Shown here in pieces: positions 53,717 to 63,700 of a stretch of DNA of 64,000 bases (position 1 is its first letter; each line of letters begins with the position of its first letter). Below the pieces are notes generated by a model, which made no database searches, was not told where the DNA came from, and saw only the letters and a list, made by a program, of their open reading frames with translations. The DNA is from Symploca sp. SIO2E9 (GTDB lineage: Bacteria > Cyanobacteriota > Cyanobacteriia > Cyanobacteriales > Coleofasciculaceae). A program made the translations under genes and the position numbers. The DNA lies in NCBI GenBank assembly GCA_010692645.1, contig JAAHGS010000020.1, positions 12,574-76,573 on the forward strand, read 5' to 3'.

Positions 53717-53848
53717 TGTCTCACTTGAGTACCAACGAATATTGCTACTTATTTTAAATTTTGATTAATTGCTATTGGTAATAAGCTAAGCCTGTATAAC
53801 AATTGTCAAGATGATTACAGGAGAGGAACGTTTATGATTGAAGTGTCA

Positions 53849-54718
53849 CTACTTTGAGCGCTTCCAATAGATTTCGGTATGATCAGTCTGAATCAACTCA
53901 TCGTAAATGCCTTGTGCTTTACGGTAATCATTGACGGCTTGTTGGCAAGCATCAATATCTCCGTAGTCATCAAAAATTATGTAACCACCAACAGAAAGCT
54001 TGGGATAGAGATTCGTCAGTATATCCATAGTTGATTCATACAAATCACCGTCGGCGCGAATGACTGCCAATTTTTCTACAGGAATACTCGGTAATGTTTC
54101 GCAGAACCATCCTTTTAGGAATTTTACCTGATCGTCCAGCAGCCCGTATCTCGAGAAGTTCACCTTCACTTCTTCCAGTGATACTGCAATTTCTTTGAAT
54201 AAATGAAGCCACCAACCTGCATCTAGAGGATATTTTTTTGAATTAGGCGCTGGTAATCCTTGGAATGAGTCAGCAACCCAGACTGTGCGGTTTTTCACTC
54301 CATAAGCTTTAAGAATTGCTCGCATAAAGATACAGGCACCACCTCGCCAGACTCCCGCTTCAATCAGATCACCTGGAATGTTATTAACCAATACATCTTC
54401 AATACAAAATTGTACGGTTTCTAATCGTTTGAAACCAATCATTGTATGCGCCCTACCTGGAAAAGGGGTATAACCTTTCAACCGATTTTCCTCAACAAGT
54501 TGTTTGGATGTGAATCCTTGCAACATTTCAAAAGGATTCATCCCTTTTCTTAAACAAAAGATAAACACCTTAGCTATTGTTGGTAAACTTATTTGCCCAT
54601 CCGTTTCTGAGTTTAAGTATATCCAGTCTGTTACGCATCTTTTCATCAGATCTAGATACAAAGCCGAAGCCTTTTCACTTGCTGAAGTAGCTTCTAACAA
54701 TAAGTTATTTTTTTCCAT
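53849..54718 (-). CDS. TylF/MycF-family O-methyltransferase (methoxymalonyl pathway)
   Basis: The 289-aa product matches the TylF/macrocin O-methyltransferase family: GDLIEAGVWRGGACIFMRAI for SAM binding, VWVADSFQGLPAPNSKKYPL, and VIRADGDLYESTMDILTNLY, GGYIIFDDYGDIDACQQAVN with acidic metal-binding residues. In this setting it would methylate the 2-hydroxyl of the ACP-bound C3 unit, the role of FkbG in FK520, though FkbG belongs to another branch. It lies between the ACP and acyl-CoA dehydrogenase genes. A tailoring role on the final product is the alternative. Confidence 0.88.
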   Translation of the reverse strand: MEKNNLLLEATSASEKASALYLDLMKRCVTDWIYLNSETDGQISLPTIAKVFIFCLRKGMNPFEMLQGFTSKQLVEENRLKGYTPFPGRAHTMIGFKRLETVQFCIEDVLVNNIPGDLIEAGVWRGGACIFMRAILKAYGVKNRTVWVADSFQGLPAPNSKKYPLDAGWWLHLFKEIAVSLEEVKVNFSRYGLLDDQVKFLKGWFCETLPSIPVEKLAVIRADGDLYESTMDILTNLYPKLSVGGYIIFDDYGDIDACQQAVNDYRKAQGIYDELIQTDHTEIYWKRSK

Positions 54719-54793
54719 GGTTTTTTTTATTGTTTCTTATGGGTAAATCAGATGCAAACAATAACTGTGTCGCATTTGACTTGTCACAAATGA

Positions 54794-55045
54794 TTAATTA
54801 CCTGTAACTACAGCAGTTTTACGTTCGAGTAAACTGGTCATAGCATTTATGGTTCTGAAGTTCTCAAAATCAAGGTCTTCGTTCTCGATAGGTACTTGAA
54901 ACTCTTTTTCTATAAATAGAACTAGTTGCATAGCAAACATCGAATTGACAAATCCAAGAGCAAAGATATCTTCATCATCTTGTAATTCATGATTACCAAA
55001 ATACTGGGAAAGGAAGTTTTTGATTGTTGTTTTTGCTTCTTTCAT
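54794..55045 (-). CDS. fkbJ-like: Discrete acyl carrier protein (FkbJ-like)
   Basis: This 83-aa carrier protein has the acidic helical pattern of ACPs, with the phosphopantetheine Ser in DIFALGFVNSMFAMQLVLFI (the NSM context replaces the common DSL) and FENFRTINAMTSLLERK in helix 4. Stand-alone ACPs of this kind carry the glyceryl-derived unit during methoxymalonyl synthesis. It is located between the dehydrogenase and methyltransferase genes of the same cassette. Confidence 0.92.
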   Translation of the reverse strand: MKEAKTTIKNFLSQYFGNHELQDDEDIFALGFVNSMFAMQLVLFIEKEFQVPIENEDLDFENFRTINAMTSLLERKTAVVTGN

Positions 55046-55090
55046 ATTGGTCTGTGTATATAGATGTATCTGGATTTTTTTTCGTAGTAT

Positions 55091-55945
55091 TCAATTATAG
55101 GTATAGAAACCTTGTCCACTTTTACGACCATGCAATCCGGCATCTACCATTTTTTTAAGCAAGGAGCATGGTCGATATTTGCTATCGTTGAAGCTTTCGT
55201 AAAGAACTTCGATAGAAAAAAGAATTGTATCTAATCCAATCAAATCAGCTGTCTCTAGTGGTCCCATTTTGTGACCAAAGCAAGTTTTGAAGATTCTATC
55301 CACCTCTGAGGCTGAAGCTACTTGTTCTTGCAGGATAAAAACAGCTTCATTAATAGTCAACATTAACACACGGTTAGAAACAAAACCGGGGGAGTCGTTG
55401 ACTATGATACATTCTTTACCCATTTGAAGCAACAATTTTTTAGCTGTTTCAATTGTTTCTTGGGAGGTGTGATACCCGCGAATAGTTTCCACGATTGGCT
55501 TCATAGGCACGGGGTTCATGAAATGCATGCCTATAACTTGAGCAGCACGCTTGGTTACCGAAGCAATACGAGTAATGGGAATAGCAGAGGTGTTGGCAGC
55601 AAAGACAGATGCTTTGGGGCAAATTTTATCAATCTTTTCGTAAACCTCTTTTTTTATATCCCATTTTTCTGTAGTGTTTTCAATGACAAATTCTGCTGAT
55701 TCTAGAAATTGATAATTGGTAGTAAATTTAATTCGCTGTAGGACATCATCTGGACTATCACCCTTCTCACTTTTATTGAAGAAACCTTGAAAACGAATAT
55801 TGTTTCTGATCTCCTGTCGTGCATGATCCAGGATTTCTTCTGAAACATCTACAAGAATGACTTGATGACCAGTTTGGGCGAGGTTTTGTGATACCCCAAT
55901 GCCCATAACACCTGCTCCGACAACACCGACTACTTGAATGTTCAT
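55091..55945 (-). CDS. fkbK-like: 3-hydroxyacyl-CoA dehydrogenase family enzyme (FkbK-like)
   Basis: The 284-aa product has the Rossmann motif VGAGVMGIGVSQNLAQTGHQ, the ENTTEKWDIKKEVYEKI segment, GMHFMNPVPMKPIVETIRGY with the catalytic His, and the C-terminal DRIFKTCFGHKMGPLETADL region. In FK520-type pathways FkbK oxidises the glyceryl hydroxyl on the discrete ACP. It is the first gene of the five-gene cassette and follows the PKS gene by 39 bp. Confidence 0.93.
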   Translation of the reverse strand: MNIQVVGVVGAGVMGIGVSQNLAQTGHQVILVDVSEEILDHARQEIRNNIRFQGFFNKSEKGDSPDDVLQRIKFTTNYQFLESAEFVIENTTEKWDIKKEVYEKIDKICPKASVFAANTSAIPITRIASVTKRAAQVIGMHFMNPVPMKPIVETIRGYHTSQETIETAKKLLLQMGKECIIVNDSPGFVSNRVLMLTINEAVFILQEQVASASEVDRIFKTCFGHKMGPLETADLIGLDTILFSIEVLYESFNDSKYRPCSLLKKMVDAGLHGRKSGQGFYTYN

Positions 55946-55983
55946 TTTCAGATTTAACCCATAAAGGTTTTCTTTTGCATTTT

Positions 55984-58900
55984 TTATTTACTGGCAATAT
56001 CTGACACAAGTTCCTGAACTTCTTCTTCCGTTAGTGCTTCTAGTTTCCCGATAAAGATTTTTTCAATAGCCAAAACTAACTCGGCTACAGTGGGAGCTTC
56101 AAATAAGATATTTATAGGGATTTCCAAATTGAAGTCTTGACGAAGTTGGGAAATCATCTGAGTTCCTATTAGAGAATTCCCACCTAGTTCAAAGAAACTA
56201 TCGTGGATACCTACCTGTTCAATTCCCAACAACTCTTGATAGCGTTTAGCAATTCTGTGCTCAGTTTCACTACTAGGAGCAACAAAGGCATTCCTCAAGT
56301 TGGGACGTAGGTGAAGTGAAGATTCTACCTGACCATTTGCATCTTCTTCTTTATCTAGCCGAGATTGACGTTTAATCCACTTATTGATTTGGGTTTTTAA
56401 ATCTAGCTGTGAGATAACAATCTGAGGAAGTGTACCTTTGGATAGAACACGCTCAAAAGCCTCTGCAATTTCTTCTGGAACATCAACCAAAAACCAGTCA
56501 CTGCTGCACCAGTTATTGTCGTTAAGTTGATTTTGCTTGTGAGCAAAGGCATCCAGAAAAATATTGGCTGAACTATAAGCTGCAAACCCTAATCCTCCCA
56601 AAATAGACGAAACTGAGGATATTAGGAGACAATAATCAAGTTTTCTTCCTTGCAAAACTTTCTCCAGTGTATATACTCCATACACTTTGGGTTGAAAATG
56701 TAATTCACATTCGGGGTAACCTGTTTCGGAAATTGCCGTTAATGATTCTTTGTCAACTACTCCTGCAGCATGGATTACTCCATGAATCTTGCCAAACAGC
56801 TCCTCCGTCTGCGTAATCGCTGCTTGCATTTGGGCTTGATTAGTCACGTCGGCGCTAATGACTAAAACTTCAGCACCTAACTCTTCCAACTCCTGAACTT
56901 TCTTGATTCTGATACTTACCCGCTCCTGTTGATCATGGGTTGCTAGCCATTGCTCCCATTCTTCTTTAGCAGGTAATCCTGAACGTCCTATCAGTACTAG
57001 TTTAGGCTGTACCCTTTGAGCTAGATGTTTTCCTAGTATTAGACCAAGTTTTCCCAACCCGCCTGTTATCAGATATACACCGCCTTGCCGCAATCGTGTT
57101 CGACCCTGAGTTTTATTATCCAAGCGCACAGACTCAAAGTCTTGGAGCCATCGATGATTACCACGGTAAGCGATCGTTAAATCAAATGAAGGAGTAGTCA
57201 GTTCTGTCAAAATCTGGTTGATCAGTTTCTCCTCTTGCTGAGTTCCTGGTTGCGGTAGAACAAGATCAATACTTCGACAGGTAATATTCGGATATTCCTG
57301 GGGAATGACATTACACAATCCCAACACAGTTGCTTTCTCTGGAGACAATACATCTGCGCTTTCAACTTCGTGCATACCGTTAGAAAGTACCCAGAGTTGA
57401 AGTGGGTCGGTGATAATTTGTTTTCCGAGAGCCTGGGTGAGAAAGAGCAAACTGTAGAAACCTAAGTTCTGGGCCTGTTCAAATAGCTCAATTCCTAATT
57501 GCGCCTGTTCATCGAGTTTGAGATTCCATGAATGAACTATAGTGTTAGGTAGTTTATCCCTGGCACATAGGTCTTTGAGTAAAGCGCTATAGTCATCTGG
57601 CTGTCGGGGATTAATTGTATATTCCCCCTGGCTAAGTCTGCTAAATTGCTCTCCCACTCTCACGCTGATGACATCTTGGCTCTCATCTTTTAGTCGTTGG
57701 GCTATGTGAAGACCTACCCCACATTCATCGACAAACAATAACCAGCAAGAGGTTCGCTCCTTCAAAGTGCCCATTTCAAATGGAACAGGCGGCATTGATT
57801 TTTTCCAGACTGGAATGTAGAACCAGTCTGTTATATCTGGCTTTTTTTCTAAGGAGTTTTGCCCCGTAGGTATAGTATGTCCCAGTTTAGATGGTTCAAC
57901 CCAGTAGCGCTGACGTTCAAAGGGATAGGTTGGCAAGGGAATACGATAGCGGTGTTCATTAGTATAAAAGCCTGACCAATTTATCCCGACTCCTGAGAGC
58001 CATAGCTGACCTAGGGTATTAAGCAAGAAGACTAAATCTGAGTGTTGATTATAGGCATCGCGAAGGGAAGGCAGCACAACTTTATCTGCTACCTGCTTAC
58101 TCTCTAAACACTGCAATGCTAAACTACTTAATGTCTGTCCTGGTCCTACTTCCAATAGAATCGGTTTCTGTTGCTTCCACAGCTCATTGACTCCATCGGC
58201 AAAGCGCACAGGTTGGCACATATGCTTTGTCCAGTAACTGGGATCTGTCGCTTCGGCTGGTGTAATCCAAGTTCCCGTAACATTGGAGAGATAGGGAATT
58301 TGCGGTGGTTTGAGGCTAACAGTTTTCACCAACTCGGTCAAGGAAGAGGAAATCGGCTCCATCATCTGGGAATGAAAGGCATGGGAAGTTTGCAAACGCC
58401 GACAGGCTAATCCTTTTTCCGTCAACTGGTCAGCCAATTGCTCCACAGCGTCTGTGTCTCCAGCAATCACACAAAGTTTGGCTCCGTTTATTGCTGATAA
58501 GGACAGTTTATCACTAAGGAGAGGATGCACCTCTTCTTCTGAAAGGGGAACAGCCAGCATCGCTCCAGCTGGCAACTGTTGAATCATTTGCGCTCTTTTG
58601 GCAACCAGAGTCAGAGCATCTTCTATGGACAAGACTCCAGCCAAAGTTGCCGCAACATATTCACCAATGCTGTAGCCAATCATTGCTACAGGACGAATTC
58701 CCCACGACATCCACAACTGAGCTAGAGCATACTCAATTACAAAAATAGCTGGTTGGGTCAGATAGGTTTGATTGAGTTTTTCAGTGGCTTCATCGGCTGG
58801 TTGTTGATCACGACCAAGCATCTTGCGCAAATCTAAACCTGATGAAGGTTTGTCGCTAGCAGAGTTTGGTGGTTGGAAAGCTTCGGAAGCTTGATTCCTA

Positions 58901-60618
58901 TTGGGATAGAGAATGTCTCTTAGATCTAGCTCAAGTAGAGGTTTTAGCAGTTGGCAACATTTATCAACTTGCTCACGAAATACTGGCTCATCCTGGTAAA
59001 GCTCCCAAGCCATATTAACGTAATGAGTTCCTAGTCCAGTAAACATGAAGGCAATATGACGCTCATCCTTCTCCTGAATACTCGAGAGAACCCGTTTGGG
59101 GTCGGTGAATGCGCTGATGGCATCTTCTATATCTTGGCAGACAACTGCCCGTCGATGGTCAAATTCTCTGCGACCAACCTGAAGAGTGTAAGCAGCATCA
59201 GCTAGGTCAATTTCAGGATGTTGCTTGAGGTGTTCAACTAGATTGGCTGTGGCGGTATCCAAAGCTGAACTAGTTTTAGCAGATAGGAGCAGTAATTGCC
59301 AACGACGGGAGGTTGCTGATGGCTGATTTGGTGGTGCTTCTTCAAGTACCACATGAGCGTTAGTTCCACCAAAACCAAAGGAACTAACCCCAGCACGGCG
59401 AGGTGTGCCGTTGGCTTGCCATTCAGAAAGCTTAGTATTAAGGTAAAATGGACTATTCTCAAAATCGATTTGAGGATTGGGTGTCTCGAAATTGAGGCTC
59501 GGTGGAATTAACTTGTTCTCGAGAGCAAGAGTTGTCTTAATCAAACCTGCTATCCCAGCAGCTGCGTCTAAATGCCCGATATTGGTTTTCACTGAGCCAA
59601 TGGCACAGTAGCTTTTTTTATCAGTTGAAAACGCTTGTTTGAGCCCAGCAAATTCAATTGGATCGCCCATAGAAGTTCCAGTTCCATGGGTTTCTATGTA
59701 GCTAATTGTTTCTGGCTCGACTTCAGCCATTATTTGAGCAGTTCGAATTACTTTGGCTTGAGCCTCTTCACTGGGTGCTGTGTAGCTAACTTTTACAGCA
59801 CCATCATTATTAATAGCTGAACCTTTAATAACTGCATAAATATAATCTCTATCAGTAATTGCGTCTTCAAGCCGTTTGAGAACAACAACACCAATACCAT
59901 TGCCTCCAATTGTGCCGTTGGCACGAGCATCAAAAGCAAAGCAATGCCCATCAGGAGAAATACCTTCTGGACATAAAGTTGCTTCGTTTTGGGGAGCCTT
60001 AACGGAAACACCCGCAGCTAAAGCCATGTCACAATCGCCACTTAATAAACTTTGATAGGCTAAATGGACTGCAACTAATGAACTTGAACAGGCTGTTCCT
60101 ACACTAAGACTTGGTCCAGTGAGATTTAATTTATAGGAGACACGGGTGGGTACATAATCTTTATCAGATGCAAGTAGAACCGGAAAGTATCCTAGAGTCT
60201 CTTTCAGATTATTAGGGAAAAGGTTATAAAGTAAGTATGTACTTGCTCCTACTCCAGCGTAAACTCCTATTGGTCTTTCTTCCCTTTGGGAGTCATAGCC
60301 AGCATCTTCAAGAGCTTCCCAAGCATGTTCTAAAAAAAGCCGATGTTGCGGATCCATAAGTTCGGCTTCTCTCGGATTAAGACCGAAAAATGAGGCATCG
60401 AACAGTTCAATATCTTCTAGTAAAGCAGCTGCTTTTACTTCCTGATTAGACCCATTCGATTCTATATCTTGTTTCTCCCCATTGGTTTTTGGAAAAACTG
60501 AAGTAAACTCGGCTCCGTCTGTTAAATTTTTCCAAAAAAGGTCAATGTTTTTGCTTCCTGGAAAACGTCCAGAAACGCCAATTATTGCTACTTCTAAACC
60601 AGTTTCTTTTGATTGCAT
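55984..60618 (-). CDS. Type I PKS module KS-AT-KR-ACP with variant AT motif
   Basis: Domains of the 1544-aa protein: ketosynthase (about 8-435; Cys in SVGTACSSSLVAVHLAYQS, His in ETHGTGTSMGDP and KTNIGHLDAAAG), acyltransferase (about 530-890; GYSIGEY where GHSxGE is normal; SHAFHS), ketoreductase (about 1170-1360; GGLGKLGLILG; Tyr and Asn in AAYSSANIFLD) and ACP (about 1445-1520; FFELGGNSLIGTQ). The AT N-terminal part carries an extra segment of about 40 residues that repeats LDLRDILY as LDLRKMLG. The gene is next to the methoxymalonyl cassette, so this AT is one of two candidates for that extender unit. There is no dehydratase, enoylreductase or methyltransferase domain. Confidence 0.95.
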   Translation of the reverse strand: MQSKETGLEVAIIGVSGRFPGSKNIDLFWKNLTDGAEFTSVFPKTNGEKQDIESNGSNQEVKAAALLEDIELFDASFFGLNPREAELMDPQHRLFLEHAWEALEDAGYDSQREERPIGVYAGVGASTYLLYNLFPNNLKETLGYFPVLLASDKDYVPTRVSYKLNLTGPSLSVGTACSSSLVAVHLAYQSLLSGDCDMALAAGVSVKAPQNEATLCPEGISPDGHCFAFDARANGTIGGNGIGVVVLKRLEDAITDRDYIYAVIKGSAINNDGAVKVSYTAPSEEAQAKVIRTAQIMAEVEPETISYIETHGTGTSMGDPIEFAGLKQAFSTDKKSYCAIGSVKTNIGHLDAAAGIAGLIKTTLALENKLIPPSLNFETPNPQIDFENSPFYLNTKLSEWQANGTPRRAGVSSFGFGGTNAHVVLEEAPPNQPSATSRRWQLLLLSAKTSSALDTATANLVEHLKQHPEIDLADAAYTLQVGRREFDHRRAVVCQDIEDAISAFTDPKRVLSSIQEKDERHIAFMFTGLGTHYVNMAWELYQDEPVFREQVDKCCQLLKPLLELDLRDILYPNRNQASEAFQPPNSASDKPSSGLDLRKMLGRDQQPADEATEKLNQTYLTQPAIFVIEYALAQLWMSWGIRPVAMIGYSIGEYVAATLAGVLSIEDALTLVAKRAQMIQQLPAGAMLAVPLSEEEVHPLLSDKLSLSAINGAKLCVIAGDTDAVEQLADQLTEKGLACRRLQTSHAFHSQMMEPISSSLTELVKTVSLKPPQIPYLSNVTGTWITPAEATDPSYWTKHMCQPVRFADGVNELWKQQKPILLEVGPGQTLSSLALQCLESKQVADKVVLPSLRDAYNQHSDLVFLLNTLGQLWLSGVGINWSGFYTNEHRYRIPLPTYPFERQRYWVEPSKLGHTIPTGQNSLEKKPDITDWFYIPVWKKSMPPVPFEMGTLKERTSCWLLFVDECGVGLHIAQRLKDESQDVISVRVGEQFSRLSQGEYTINPRQPDDYSALLKDLCARDKLPNTIVHSWNLKLDEQAQLGIELFEQAQNLGFYSLLFLTQALGKQIITDPLQLWVLSNGMHEVESADVLSPEKATVLGLCNVIPQEYPNITCRSIDLVLPQPGTQQEEKLINQILTELTTPSFDLTIAYRGNHRWLQDFESVRLDNKTQGRTRLRQGGVYLITGGLGKLGLILGKHLAQRVQPKLVLIGRSGLPAKEEWEQWLATHDQQERVSIRIKKVQELEELGAEVLVISADVTNQAQMQAAITQTEELFGKIHGVIHAAGVVDKESLTAISETGYPECELHFQPKVYGVYTLEKVLQGRKLDYCLLISSVSSILGGLGFAAYSSANIFLDAFAHKQNQLNDNNWCSSDWFLVDVPEEIAEAFERVLSKGTLPQIVISQLDLKTQINKWIKRQSRLDKEEDANGQVESSLHLRPNLRNAFVAPSSETEHRIAKRYQELLGIEQVGIHDSFFELGGNSLIGTQMISQLRQDFNLEIPINILFEAPTVAELVLAIEKIFIGKLEALTEEEVQELVSDIASK

Positions 60619-60716
60619 AGTTCTAACCTAGTTTTTATACACAATTAATAGTCTTACTTACAGAAGTGACATTTAAAGCCATATCTAGTTAGTAATCTAT
60701 ACTTTACTAATCAAGG

Positions 60717-63700
60717 TTATAGCTTAGCCGTTTTTGATTTTTTAAATTTTTGTCTTAGGCGATTTTTGCCTGCTGCCAATTGTTTAATCAATTCAGAATG
60801 TTGTCGCTCTGGTGATGCTGCTTGCTGAGCTTGGTTTAAGTGTTTAGCCAGAGCACTAATTGTTGGATACTTAAATAAATCAACTAATGATATATATTCT
60901 ACATCATTAGGTAAAACTTTTTTGAGTTGACTGTAAATTTTTGTAATTAGTAATGAGTTGCCACCGATTTCAAAGAAGTTATTATTTACTCCCACTTTTT
61001 CTAAATCCAACACTTCTTGCCACACAATAGCAATAATTTCCTCAAGATCATTCTGGGGTGCTACATAATTAACTTCCAATTCCTGAAGTAAAATTTCAGG
61101 ATTCGGAAGTGCGCGGCGGTCTACTTTTCCATTGGAGGATAACGGTAAAACTTCCAGAAAGACGAAAGCTGATGGTATCATGTATTCTGGCAGCTTACTA
61201 CTAAGAAAATTCCGCAGTTCTTCAATTTTAGGTGTTGCTTTTTTGTCGGGAACTATGTAAGCTAACAGACGCTCTTTGCTGTGCTGTTTAGCGATCGCAC
61301 TAACCACTGCTGCTTTCACTGCTGAATGCTGTGTTAACGCCGCCTCAATTTCTCCTGCTTCAATGCGGTGTCCCCGAATCTTGATCTGGAAATCCGCTCG
61401 TCCCAAAAACTCAATATTACCATCCGGCAGATAGCGCCCTAAATCTCCTGTGCGGTAGATGCGCTCACCTGTGCAAGGATGAGTGATGAAATTGGCGCGG
61501 GTTTTTTCTTCATTAAGCCAGTAGCCTTTGGCTAACCCGATCCCAGCGCAACAAAGTTCTCCTGGAACCCAGGTAGGGCAATCTTCTAATGCCTCATTCA
61601 AAACATAATATTTCGTGTTGGCTATCGGTCGACCATAAGGAATGCTCTTCCAAGCTGGGTCAACTGCTTCGACTGGATACCAAATGTTCCAAAGGGTAGT
61701 TTCAGTAGGACCACCAACACTAACCACTTGAACCCCAGTTACAAGTTTTTTGAGTCTGCTTGGTAGTGTAACTGATATCCAATCTCCGCCAAGAAAAGCC
61801 CAGCGCCAACAGGAGGGTAATAACTCAGGACAACCATCAGCATACTCCAACAGCATTTCCATCATTGTGGGAACTGAGTTCCAAATCGTGACTTTCTCCT
61901 GCCGCATTAGCTCGGACCAGTGAGCGGGATCTCTTCTAGCACTTGCATCTGGCATCACTAAGGTTCCTCCAGCTGCCAAGATGCCAAAAATGTCATATAC
62001 AGACATGTCGTGATGTAGTGCAGTTAGAGCCAATAATCGGTCATCAGATCCAATGTTGAAAAACTGGTTGGTGTAGTTAATCGCGTTAACAGCACCACGA
62101 TGGGCTATCATCACACCTTTCGGTAAACCGGTAGAACCAGAGGTGTAGAGGACATAAGCTAAATCATCTGGTTTCTGCACAGGTTCCAAAGACTGCTTGC
62201 TTTCGGCTGCCAGTTCTTGAGTGTCTACACAAATCCGCTGGACACCATCTAACCATTCTAGTCTTTTGTTCAACCAGGACTGAGTTAACACCAGTTGAAC
62301 TTCACCATTGTCTAGTAGATACCACAAGCGCTCTTTTGGTAAAGTCGGATCAATAGGCAGATATGCGGCTCCGGAATTCAAAATTCCCATAACTGTTACA
62401 ATCTGCTCCCATCCTTTCTCCATAACCACCGCTACCAGTTGGTTGGGAGTTACCCCCAATGACCGAAGCTTATGAGCAACCTGATTTGACAGTTCGTATA
62501 ACTCCTGATAGCTTAGGCAGCGCTGGGATGAAATAATCGCACACTCATTTCCCCTAACTTGCACTTGTGCTGCAAACAAAGTATGCAGCATCTGATCAGA
62601 AATCGGTGCAACTGTAGCATTGACGAGACACCGCTGCGCTAACTGAGCAGGAGGTACTAATTGTCGGTTAGTCTCAAGCCAAGCAGCCTCTGAAGTTGCC
62701 AGTTGTTTGATGAAATGGCAATAAGTCTCAAACATGTGGTTGATTAAACCTTCAGGGAAAAGTTCCTCAACCACATCCCAGTTAAACGTCAATTCCCCCT
62801 TTTCCTCCCAGACTTGAACATCCATCCAAGCCTGGGAAGCTTGACTGATACCATAGACCATTTCTCCAAAATGGCTGAACGTTAAGGTTTCCTGACCAAG
62901 TGAACTAAAGCCTAGGGTGCTAGTAAATATGACGGGCATAGCGCTGGGAGCTGCACCTTTTCTCTGAGCCAGTTCCCGCACAACTTGCACTCCACTGATG
63001 TAGCGATGTTCTAAATCTCGCCATAATTGCTGCTGTAGTCGAACAGAGCGGTTAGTAAATGATTCAGGGGTTGAATTGTCTACTGCCAATAGGGTGACAG
63101 AGGTAAAGTCTCCTAAGATATCATTGACTTGGGAATGCAGTGGCAGACGATTAAACAGGGCTAGATTAATGGTAAATTTGGGGTCTTTGCTCCAAACTGT
63201 CAAAATTTCTGCAAAAGCGGCAAGTAAGACCCCAGAAGGGGTTAAACCAGCTTGAGTTGCTCGCTGCTTCAACTTCTGCCATTGAGTTTGCTCTAAACGC
63301 CCATCATAACGCTTGCAGATGTGCTGCTTGAGTTCCTTGGGATTCTTAGCTAGCGGTAAGTCCGGAGCAGGTGGTAAGCTATCTAGGCGGTTGAACCAAT
63401 ATTGTTGCGATCGCTTGTACAATTGAGTCTCTTGCAAAGCTTGCTCTGCTAAGACATAATCCCGAAATGAAAGTTCTAGTGGCTGTAATTCTACCTGAGG
63501 ATTTTTGTAAAGTTGAAACCATTCATCAAATAGACGAAACAGACTCCAAGCATCGAATACCTGCAAATCGTAGCTAACATGCAACCGGACACGTTCCCCA
63601 TCCAAACATGTCGCCCTAAACTCGAATAATGGCCATTGGTCAGCTGGCAATACCTGATGGGACATGCGCTGACGAATTACTTCAATCTCTGAAATTACGG

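Noticed and set aside
63541-63600. Inactive condensation domain in the first NRPS module
   Set aside because: The missing HHxxxDG is replaced by the D-x4-D-x2-S signature of heterocyclisation domains, so it is an active type rather than a broken C domain.
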